Origin: Methanomassiliicoccales archaeon
GTDB taxonomy: Archaea; Thermoplasmatota; Thermoplasmata; Methanomassiliicoccales; JACIVX01
Assembly (NCBI GenBank): GCA_038850735.1
Contig: JAWCLO010000001.1
Coordinates: forward strand, 142,138-206,137
Direction of reading: 5' to 3'
DNA length: 64,000 nt
In this document: piece by piece, positions 19,270 to 27,700 of the stretch
How the letters are laid out: every line of letters starts with the position of its first letter
How positions within the stretch are numbered: the stretch's first letter is position 1
Program-made: the position numbers and the translations under genes
The notes under the pieces: model-generated
What the model saw: only the letters and a program-made list of their open reading frames with translations
Told to the model about the DNA's origin: nothing
The model's database searches: none

Positions 19270-20403
19270 ATGGCTAGCACGATTGAAGAGCAAATCAAGG
19301 CAATCGAAGAAGAAATCGCATCTACCGACTATAACAAAGCAACGCAGCAACATATCGGAAGATTGAAAGCAAAATTGGCTAAGCTAAGGGGTGAACTGGA
19401 GAAACGAAGGGCAAAATCGTTAGCAGGTCAAGGATATGCTGTGAGAAAATCGGGGAACGCAACAGTAGCGATTATTGGTTTTCCGAGTGTCGGAAAATCA
19501 ACTCTTTTGAACAAACTCACCAACGCGCGAAGCGAGGTAGGCGATTACCAATTCACTACATTAGACGTGGTTCCAGGTATGCTTTATTATAGGGGAGCTA
19601 AGATCCAAATCTTGGATTTGCCTGGTTTAATCAAGGATGCTTCAAAGGGAAGAGGCAGGGGAAGGGAAGTGTTATCAGTTGTAAGAGCAGCAGATCTCAT
19701 ACTTTTTCTTGTTGATGTTTATGAATCTCGCGCCGATGTCCTCATTCGAGAACTTGAAAATGCAGGCATAAGGATAAATCAAGCTCCACCAGATGTTGTA
19801 ATTTCCAAGCTTGAAAGAGGTGGAGTGACAGTTAAATCTACAATCAAACTGTCAAGAATTGATGAGGAAACTGCAAGAATCATCGTATCTGAATACGGAT
19901 ATGTGAACGCTGAGGTGATCATAAGGGAGGACATCACTCCTGATCAGCTCATCGATGTGCTAGCCGGAAACAGGGTGTATTTAAAGGCAATCCTAGCCGT
20001 TAACAAAGTCGATCTTGCGAGTGAGGAAGAAATTGAGAATATTAGAAAAGAAATGGCCCACCTATCTCCCATTTTTATTTCAGCAGAGAAGGGTATCGGC
20101 TTGGACGCTTTGAAGGACAAAATCTACGAGAGCCTCGACCTTATTAGGATTTATCTGAAACCCCAGGGTGGTGAGCCTGATTTTTCCGAGCCGCTTGTAA
20201 TCAGAAAGGGTAGTACAGTAGGCGACGTGTGCGATCACATTCATCGAACCTTTCGCACAAATTTTAGATACGCAAATGTATGGGGAAAAAGCGCCAAATT
20301 CCCGGGTCAGATGGTAGGACTTGAACATCGACTCGTGGACGAAGATATACTTACAATAGTCATCGCGAGAACTGGAGACAAAAAAACCAATAAGGAGCGC
20401 TAG
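19270..20403 (+). CDS. Drg-family GTPase with TGS domain
   Basis: Translation-associated GTPase of the Obg superfamily. A coiled, charged N-terminal segment (residues 1-60) precedes the G domain. G1 is GFPSVGKST near residue 73, G3 is LDLPGLI near residue 117 and G4 is NKVD near residue 242. The insertion between G3 and G4 is characteristic of Drg/Rbg proteins. The C-terminal TGS domain covers about residues 300-370. Eukaryotic Drg proteins bind ribosomes and ease stalled elongation; the archaeal role is probably similar. It sits 11 bases after carbamate kinase, likely in the same transcript. Confidence 0.93.
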   Translation: MASTIEEQIKAIEEEIASTDYNKATQQHIGRLKAKLAKLRGELEKRRAKSLAGQGYAVRKSGNATVAIIGFPSVGKSTLLNKLTNARSEVGDYQFTTLDVVPGMLYYRGAKIQILDLPGLIKDASKGRGRGREVLSVVRAADLILFLVDVYESRADVLIRELENAGIRINQAPPDVVISKLERGGVTVKSTIKLSRIDEETARIIVSEYGYVNAEVIIREDITPDQLIDVLAGNRVYLKAILAVNKVDLASEEEIENIRKEMAHLSPIFISAEKGIGLDALKDKIYESLDLIRIYLKPQGGEPDFSEPLVIRKGSTVGDVCDHIHRTFRTNFRYANVWGKSAKFPGQMVGLEHRLVDEDILTIVIARTGDKKTNKER

Positions 20404-20456
20404 ATGCCGAGAATTTCTGGCATCCATTGAGAATAGAAATTAAATCTCTAGCGCTC
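20395..20456 (+). promoter_or_regulatory. Structured inverted repeat between the Drg GTPase and PLP enzyme genes
   Basis: GAGCGCTAGA at 20395-20404 and TCTAGCGCTC at 20447-20456 form a perfect ten-base-pair inverted repeat. Inside it GATGCC (20403-20408) pairs with GGCATC (20419-20424); the two stems share two bases, so they may be alternatives. The structure starts in the last codons of the GTPase gene and ends 40 bases before the PLP enzyme gene. It could be a terminator, a 5' leader element or an operator. Confidence 0.45.
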
Positions 20457-20496
20457 ATATCTCAGATTTGCCTACAATTCGAAGAGGTTATCCAAT

Positions 20497-21681
20497 ATGG
20501 AAAAAAGTAAGAGAAATTTATCGACATTAGCTGTCCACGCAGGTGAGAAAAAGGAAAGAACATTTGGGGCTGTAACACCACCGATATTTCAAACTTCGAC
20601 ATTCTACTTCCCAACTGACGATGAGCAAACTTGGGAAGGAATCGTTCCTGAGGGCTCGTACATTTACACGAGACATGGCAACCCCACTCTCAGAATGGCT
20701 GAAGATAAAATTGCGGTTCTCGAGGGTGCGGAAAGAGGATTGGTATTTTCGTCAGGAATGGCATCAATAGCTACGACTCTCATTACCTTTTTGGAAAAGA
20801 ATGATGTCGTCGTATCTATAAGGGATGTATATGGTGGCACCCATTCATTAATGAAGCGTGAACTTCCACGCATGGGAATTCGCGTTGTCTTCGTTGATTC
20901 AGCCAATACGGAAGAGATTCTTGAAACGGTTGAAAAATATTCACCAAAGGTGCTCTATCTCGAGTCTCCGACAAATCCGATGCTGAAAATCGTTGATATT
21001 CCCAAAGTCACGAGGAAAGCCCATGAGTTGGGAACAATCGTGATCATTGACAATACATTTGCCACCCCAGTGAATCAGAATCCGATCGACATGGGTGTAG
21101 ATATCGTAATCCATAGTTGCACAAAATACCTCAACGGCCATTCGGATCTGATTGCTGGAGCCGTCGTTGGGAAAAGTAAGCATATGGAGGAGATAGCAAA
21201 GAGGCGAATTGTTTTTGGTGGCGTACTGGATCCATTTGGAGCGTTCCTTCTTTTGAGGGGATTAAAGACGCTTGCCGTAAGAATGCAGAAACACAACGAA
21301 AACGGGAAAATAATAGCTGAATACCTTGAATCAAATAAATCAGTAGAGCGTGTTTATTATCCTGGACTCGCTAGCCATCCCCAGCATAATTTGGCAAAAT
21401 CTCTGTTAAGAGGGTTTGGCGGCATGGTAAGCTTCGAAATCGCAGGAGGAAGAAGGGAAGCCGAGAGAATGCTGAAAACCCTACGCTTGATAAAATTAGC
21501 AACGAGCCTTGGCGGGGTAGAATCGCTAGCGAGCATGCCGTTCAATACATCCCATGCCTCACTCTCTCAACAGGAGAGGGAACAACTTGGTATAAAAGAC
21601 ACTCTTATTCGCCTCTCCATCGGGATCGAAGACAGCGAAGATATTGTGAGAGATCTTGATCAGGCGATCAGAATCGTATAG
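20497..21681 (+). CDS. Trans-sulfuration PLP enzyme (cystathionine gamma-synthase/lyase family)
   Basis: Cys/Met-metabolism PLP enzyme, 394 residues. Family marks are YTRHGNPT, SGMASIATTL, the YLESPTNPMLKIVDI segment with the PLP-ring Asp in VIIDNTFATP, and the Schiff-base lysine in HSCTKYLNGHSDLIAG near residue 210. Members may be cystathionine gamma-synthase, gamma-lyase, O-acetylhomoserine sulfhydrylase or methionine gamma-lyase, and motifs visible by eye do not separate these. A structured inverted repeat lies in its leader. hisS follows after 55 bases on the same strand. Confidence 0.88.
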   Translation: MEKSKRNLSTLAVHAGEKKERTFGAVTPPIFQTSTFYFPTDDEQTWEGIVPEGSYIYTRHGNPTLRMAEDKIAVLEGAERGLVFSSGMASIATTLITFLEKNDVVVSIRDVYGGTHSLMKRELPRMGIRVVFVDSANTEEILETVEKYSPKVLYLESPTNPMLKIVDIPKVTRKAHELGTIVIIDNTFATPVNQNPIDMGVDIVIHSCTKYLNGHSDLIAGAVVGKSKHMEEIAKRRIVFGGVLDPFGAFLLLRGLKTLAVRMQKHNENGKIIAEYLESNKSVERVYYPGLASHPQHNLAKSLLRGFGGMVSFEIAGGRREAERMLKTLRLIKLATSLGGVESLASMPFNTSHASLSQQEREQLGIKDTLIRLSIGIEDSEDIVRDLDQAIRIV

Positions 21682-21736
21682 CATGCATGTGGATGCGTGA
21701 GAAATCATTATTATATGCCTTTTCAATGGGGACGAG

Positions 21737-23011
21737 ATGATTCAGCGACCCAGAGGTACGAGGGATTTCGGACCTGATGAAATGGAAAGAAGGCGCCACT
21801 ACGAAGGTATAATGAGGAGAGAAGCTGAAATCTTTGGTTTTAGAGAAATTGCAACGCCGATCTTTGAGCACGCTGAGCTTTTCACGATAAAATCTGGACC
21901 GGGTATTCTTGAGGAAATGTATGTGTTCGAAGATAAGAGCGGCCGCCAGCTCACCCTGAGACCAGAACTCACCGCGCCTGTTATACGCTTCTTTATCAAC
22001 GAACTTTCAGATCTGCCCCGTCCATTAAAATTATTCTACATCGGCCCGTGTTTCAGGTATGAAAGACCGCAGAGCGGTAGATTCCGCGAGTTTTACCAAT
22101 TTGGCGCCGAGTTAATAGGTGTCAAGAATCCTGAATCCGACGCGGAGGTTATTGCCCTTGCGCATTCAATCATTTCAAGAATAGGACTTGAAGGTTATAG
22201 AATAAGGATCGGGCATATAGGCATTTTAAGGGATCTTTTGAAAAGAAATGGCATTGATGGTGATGATGCTGCCCTGATCCTGCAGAAGCTTGACAAGAAA
22301 TCATACGATGAAGCACGCCAACTCATGCAACAAAAGAAAATCAATGAAGACTCCATTCGTGAAATTATCGAGATAACATCGATCTCAGGATCTCCAGACA
22401 TACTCAAGCAAACCAGGCATTTGCGGGGAGAGGCGATTGAATATCTGCAAGACCTGGTGGACATACTCGAAATCATGGGCGTCACGAATATCACAATAGA
22501 TCTTGGTGTTGTTCGCGGACTCGATTACTACACTGGTATGGTGTTTGAGATAGAAGTACCATCTCTTGGCACAGAAAAGCAAGTTTGCGGCGGGGGATCG
22601 TATTCTCTTGCCGAACTTTTCGGAGGCGAGAAAGTTTTTTCGACTGGTTTCGCCATAGGATTTGATCGGACATTGCTTGCCCTGGAAAAGCAAGGCGCAA
22701 AAATATCAAGGAAGCGAATTGATGTTTTTGTGATTCCACTTCATGAAGACTTGAGGCTGAAAGGTTTTGAAATTGTCACTAAATTGCGAAAAGAGGGGAT
22801 TTCTGCAGATATCGATTTAATGAGAAGATCATTGCAAAAAAATCTAAAGTACGCATCGTCTACAGGCGCTCGCTATTCGATTCTCCTGGGTCCCAAAGAG
22901 CTGCAGGAAAATTCAATTATTTTGAGGAACATGGACACAGGCGTGCAGCGCCAAATTAGAATTGAAGAAATTGCAACAGAAATAAGGAGTGAAAGACCCG
23001 AGAGCGTCTGA
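21737..23011 (+). CDS. hisS: Histidyl-tRNA synthetase
   Basis: Class II synthetase that charges tRNA-His, 424 residues. Motif 1 surrounds RPRGTRDFGPDEM at the N-terminus. Motif 2 is FYIGPCFRYERPQSGRFREFYQFG near residue 108. The histidine-binding signature is GLDYYTGMVFE near residue 260, and motif 3 is GFAIGFDRTL near residue 305. A C-terminal anticodon-binding domain completes it. The ATG at 21737 gives the conserved start MIQRPRGTRDF. Confidence 0.95.
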   Translation: MIQRPRGTRDFGPDEMERRRHYEGIMRREAEIFGFREIATPIFEHAELFTIKSGPGILEEMYVFEDKSGRQLTLRPELTAPVIRFFINELSDLPRPLKLFYIGPCFRYERPQSGRFREFYQFGAELIGVKNPESDAEVIALAHSIISRIGLEGYRIRIGHIGILRDLLKRNGIDGDDAALILQKLDKKSYDEARQLMQQKKINEDSIREIIEITSISGSPDILKQTRHLRGEAIEYLQDLVDILEIMGVTNITIDLGVVRGLDYYTGMVFEIEVPSLGTEKQVCGGGSYSLAELFGGEKVFSTGFAIGFDRTLLALEKQGAKISRKRIDVFVIPLHEDLRLKGFEIVTKLRKEGISADIDLMRRSLQKNLKYASSTGARYSILLGPKELQENSIILRNMDTGVQRQIRIEEIATEIRSERPESV

Positions 23012-23186
23012 TGATATATTTTGAGAGGCATGGAACTCTCAGGAGGAGATTTCTTCATCCTCAGGCTCGTGTTTCGCGATCGGCAGCCATCAATTTCACA
23101 ATAGGCCACCGTTTTGGTACAAACCATTTAATATATTGAGAAATCGGCGTAGTCTCACTAAATGAAATTCTTGAGATCTTCAAATT

Positions 23187-23612
23187 TTAATGGTTCTTTG
23201 TGGTAGAATTTCGTTCACGCGCATCGAGCGCCATATTAACAAGCCTATCGGCACGAGAGATCATCGGATCTTCTCTCCTGACTGCTGCTATCAACACCTC
23301 ATCGAAATTCCTCATGAGCTCAAATGCTTCTCCAGCCAATGGAATCAAGTTAGATGCTCGAATGGCGTACTCTCTCAGCAATTGTTTTGCGATGAGCTCA
23401 CTATCAACGAATAACCTTATCTTCTTAGCACCGAACTTCGTGGCCTCTCTTAGACCAGCGATAACTCCTCTATATTCAGCTTCGTTGTTCGTTGCTCTGC
23501 CAACATACTGGGAGAATTCCCTTAAGATCTCACCGCGCTCACCTTCGATGATAACGGCGTAAGCAGCAGGTCCTGGGTTACCCCGTGAGCCACCATCAGT
23601 ATAAACATTCAA
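23187..23612 (-). CDS. rnhA: Ribonuclease HI
   Basis: Cuts RNA in RNA-DNA hybrids. The 141-residue protein has the acidic active site: Asp in VYTDGGSRGNPG, Glu in ATNNEAEYRGV, Asp in LFVDSELIAKQL and Asp in SRADRLVNMALD. It is the compact form without the N-terminal hybrid-binding domain and resembles the archaeal/bacterial single-domain RNase HI. RNase HII is also encoded in this window (50886-51539). Confidence 0.93.
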   Translation of the reverse strand: MNVYTDGGSRGNPGPAAYAVIIEGERGEILREFSQYVGRATNNEAEYRGVIAGLREATKFGAKKIRLFVDSELIAKQLLREYAIRASNLIPLAGEAFELMRNFDEVLIAAVRREDPMISRADRLVNMALDARERNSTTKNH

Positions 23613-23773
23613 AGCGATGATCTCCCTCCGATCAGGTAGATAGCTTCCTATATCATTTAAGTTTCTTGATTCCCAACGTCGGCTAGTTTGCGCGAGGATT
23701 CAACGATGTGACTTCTACATGGACAAATGTTCTCGAAACAAATAAAGCTTAGATTAATGCATAAAAGATTCTA

Positions 23774-24115
23774 CTATGAGTATCTGATAAAACGATTTTC
23801 ATCGTCTACAATAACAACCTTTGGTTCTACAGGCGCATTAGTGACTTCAAATGCCATAATAATGATTTTATCACCAACACTCACAAGTCGTGCTGCTGCC
23901 CCCTTAACAGCAATAATACCAGAGCCTGCTCTCTCTCTAACTACATAAGTTTCAAACCGCGCGCCGTTATTTATGTCTGAAATGAGGACTTTTTCTCCCT
24001 CCCATATATCGGCTTTTTCTAAAAGGAATTCATCAATGCCGATACTTCCAGTATACTCTGGTTCTACATTAGTGACGGTCGCACGATGTATCTTTGCGTG
24101 CAATAGTTCTCGCAT
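23774..24115 (-). CDS. panD: Aspartate 1-decarboxylase, pyruvoyl type
   Basis: Makes beta-alanine from L-aspartate for pantothenate and CoA. The proenzyme has 113 residues and the self-cleavage site EYTGSIGID, where the Gly-Ser bond is split and the Ser becomes the pyruvoyl group; the conserved Lys/His segment MRELLHAKIHRATVT precedes it. This is the bacterial pyruvoyl enzyme. Most archaea are thought to use a PLP-dependent decarboxylase instead, so lateral gain is likely. No panB, panC or other pantothenate gene is adjacent. Processing helper PanM/PanZ is not expected outside enterobacteria. Confidence 0.92.
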   Translation of the reverse strand: MRELLHAKIHRATVTNVEPEYTGSIGIDEFLLEKADIWEGEKVLISDINNGARFETYVVRERAGSGIIAVKGAAARLVSVGDKIIIMAFEVTNAPVEPKVVIVDDENRFIRYS

Positions 24116-24313
24116 AGGCTCCCGATTGATAAGCAGGGTTCAATAAACTTTTCGTTACTAGGGATCGTCATCTTTGACAAATAAATGGAATTGGGAACAG
24201 TCTTTAAGGAATGAGCTTTAGGATCTCTATATTTCACATATGAAAATTAAATCTCTGGCTTCGTTTCGCTACAAAACATCTAATATCGTAGACGGTATTT
24301 CGATAAGGCTAAG

Positions 24314-24652
24314 GTGAGTCATCTGGTTTCAAGAGTCCTTGTCGACATGGATCTATGTGCTCACAGAACAGTCATAGAAGTAAGGGACAATGGCGATGGA
24401 GTTCTTTCGATCAGAATAGATTCTTCGTGTGCTCACGTCGTTGATTATGCAAGGCTTTTAACTGCCGTGACTATGGAAGATATATGCATATTGAAGGGGT
24501 CGAAGATTATCGATCTCGCTTCAAATGCGCGTTTGACTCCTACATGCCTCGTGCCATCAGGCGTTTTCAATGCATGTTGGCTTGAAACTGGCATGATATC
24601 AAGGAACCTTGTGAAATCTCGGCCAAAAATTTGCATAAATTTTCTCGATTGA
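24314..24652 (+). CDS. Small cysteine-containing protein, possibly DUF6951-like
   Basis: A protein of up to 112 residues, conserved-looking but without known role. Cysteines occur in DLCAHRTVIEV, SSCAHVV, ICILKG, TPTCLVPSGVFNACW and KICINF. The order (Cys-x-His, beta strands, then a Cys-x-VPSG motif) resembles small proteins of Methanomassiliicoccales and relatives that carry a DUF6951-type domain; this match is from memory. The start may be GTG 24314, which overlaps the AAGGTGAG sequence, or ATG 24347. It precedes the giant surface protein gene on the same strand. Confidence 0.55.
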   Translation: MSHLVSRVLVDMDLCAHRTVIEVRDNGDGVLSIRIDSSCAHVVDYARLLTAVTMEDICILKGSKIIDLASNARLTPTCLVPSGVFNACWLETGMISRNLVKSRPKICINFLD

Positions 24653-24715
24653 CCGCAAAAACACAAACAATTTAATCTGTTGATTGCTATCTTTTTCCAA
24701 AGGAGAATTCAACGG

Positions 24716-27700
24716 ATGAAGTTGGGTCTGGCGAACCCTCTATGTGCACTCTTAGCGGTCTTAATACTATTTACTGGATTAAATGCACCTGGAACGAATG
24801 ACCACGTCGTATCTACAGACGTTGTTTCCAAAAATTTAGAGGTCACTATTGATTTGGGACAGTATGAAGTTTGGACAGCCACTCTAGATGTGAATGAACA
24901 TATGAATGATGTTTTTTGGAAGGTAAACGAATATGGCATAATGTTTCCATGCAAAAGTATCAACATTTTGCTTCCACCGGATGCAATATTTCTCGACTAT
25001 CGGTATGAAACGGTAAGTCCTATTTGGATCAGGCAAAATTCATGGGCTACAAATTTTGGAAAAATATATCCAATCAATGATACCAATAAGTATGAATTAA
25101 AAGAATCATTGCCTGCAGTCCTTGCAAGACTTCCAGGCGTTCAAGTTGAATTCGGTGGAGTTCATCGCCTTGAGGGTTTGCCTGTGGCAACTTTTTGCGT
25201 TTGTCCAGTATCATTTGAATTAACAAACAACTCCGTGATTTTTTCGAAAATGATGAAAATAAGATGCATTTTGGAGTCAATCAATGTTGAAAGGGATGAT
25301 AGGAACGAAAACATTCTCGGTTGGATCTCCGATGATCTGAGACAACGCATTGAGAATCCGGACATGTTGGACAGATACTTTGACCCTTATAGCACGTATT
25401 TACCCGCAAAAAATCTGGATACGTCGGAATATGTAATCATTACAGACGAAAATATGAAAGGTGCTTTCCTGACATTAAAAGAATGGAAGGAATCAAGAGG
25501 ATCCGTAAATCCGCGATTAAGAAATCTGACCACAAGGATCGTCACTGTCGAATGGATCAAATCAAGTAGGGTCTTCTGGGGAGATCCAGAATCACATAGC
25601 GAACATGGAAATGACACTCAGACCAAAATAAGGAACTTCATTAAATTTGCGCATTATAACTGGGCCACAAAATACGTGCTTCTTGGAGGTGACGATGAGC
25701 TCTTACCTTGCAGGAAAGTCTTCGTGAAAAATGGGTTGTACCAAGCGCAGATACCGGCAGACATCTATTATGCAGGATTAGACGGGGAGTGGGATAACGA
25801 TGGAGATGGTGTATACGGCGAAGGTGATGGAGATGGTGGGGGGGCAAACGGAGAAGAGGCGGATCTTCTCGCGGAAGTGTATGTTGGGAGGGCTCCTGTA
25901 AGCACCGTATATGAAGCACACAATTTTGTTTCGAAAACCATTGCCTATGAAACCTCACAGTGTGATGATTGGCTTAACAGAATTGTTCTTGTAGGCAACA
26001 AACTTGACAATTATCCAACCTGGGGAGGGGATTATAAGGATGAAGTTGCTGAAAGTACTTTCCCTGCTAGCGATCCCGATTTGGATATCTTGAGGCTTTA
26101 CGAAAGAGATAGGTCGTTCTCAACTTATGCCTTGACAAATGCGATTAACCAAGGCATACACATTTTGAACCATATAGGACACGGCAGCGTCACTAGCTTT
26201 GCAGATCTGGATATCAACGATGTTCGCGCCCTGACTAATAACCGTTACTTTTTGCTATACACCCAAGCATGTGACGTCGGGGCCTTCGATCTAGAAAAAG
26301 GCGGCGAGACAGACTCGATTGTAGAGCACTTTGTTGCGGGTACACATGGAGCGTTTGCAGCGATTGCGAACTCACGCTATGGGTGGTATACTCAGGGGAG
26401 TACAGAAGGGCCTTCCCAGAAATTTGATATTGAGTTCTTTGACTCGATCTTCAATGAGCGCATAAGGAATCTTGGGCATGCTCTTGCGGATTCGAAAGAG
26501 GATCTTCTTGCGGCGGTGGCGAGCACTGGACCATATAGATGGGCATACATGTCGCTTAATTTACTAGGTGATCCAGAAACAGAAGTTCATTTCGTTGAGT
26601 CGAGGAGTCACGACATAGCAATTACCGGGATTCAATGCGATGAGTGCTATGTGGGTGAGAAGTGCAATATCACCGCAATAGTGACTAATCTCGGTTCCAA
26701 CACCGAATTTAATTTACCGATTGAACTCATCGTTGATGGCGAATTGATCGCTGCAAATTTCCTCAACCTCTCTCCACAATCATCTAGTATATTGTCATTT
26801 TCATGGACTTGCAATATGTATTCCCCAGTCCTGATTCAGATAAGAGCGAACGCAACGTTTGATAAATGGAAAGCAAATGACGAGATGAGCAGCTGGTGCA
26901 TTCCAACATTGAAGATAAAAGAAAATTATAGCATCCTAAACGAAAACGTCACCCTTTCCTGCAATGTGTTAGTTGAGGAAACTGGACAATTCTATGTGGA
27001 GAATTCCACCATTATGTTTTCGTGGAATCGTACTCACGAATTCACGATTCTTGTATGCGGCATGTTTGTCGTGGAGAATTCCAAGCTTACCACGGGTGGA
27101 TTTGCATTTTATTCCATTTCGACAACTGGGAATTCAGACGTTTCATTTTTAAATTCTACAATTAGGGGGTTTTCTAGCTGCTCGGGAAGAAGTGGTATTG
27201 AAATCGAGGGGTCCCTTATAATTAATCATTGCATTCTGGAATCACCCGATGGATCGGTTAACATCAACAATACATCTCATGCTGTGGTAGCAAATACAAT
27301 AATTCTGGGATCAGAGAATGGCATTTCCATGAGTAATTCTACGGGATCGGCCATTTTGAATATTACCTCAGAAGTGAAACTCACTGGGATCGAAATCAAG
27401 AATTCTTCAGGCATAGCTGTAATTGGATGCGTGATTTCTGGAAGCTCTTTTGGGATAGTTCTATCCTATTCAAAGAACCTTAGTTTAATTGATAACAAAG
27501 TAAGCAACAATAAATACGATTTTATTATTTATGGATCTTCAAGAGATCACTTTATTCATAATCTATCTGGAAATTTCATCACTTCAGGACCTTTGACCTA
27601 CCTCTACGAAGAGAAAAATAAAGAATTTAATCCAGATAAACTAGAAAGTGGTGCATTCATTATTATTGATTGCACCAATCTTTCAATTGAATCTTTCACA

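Noticed and set aside
24680-24715. TTG start adding 12 residues to the giant surface protein
   Set aside because: It would place charged residues before the signal peptide, and AGGAG is correctly spaced for ATG 24716.
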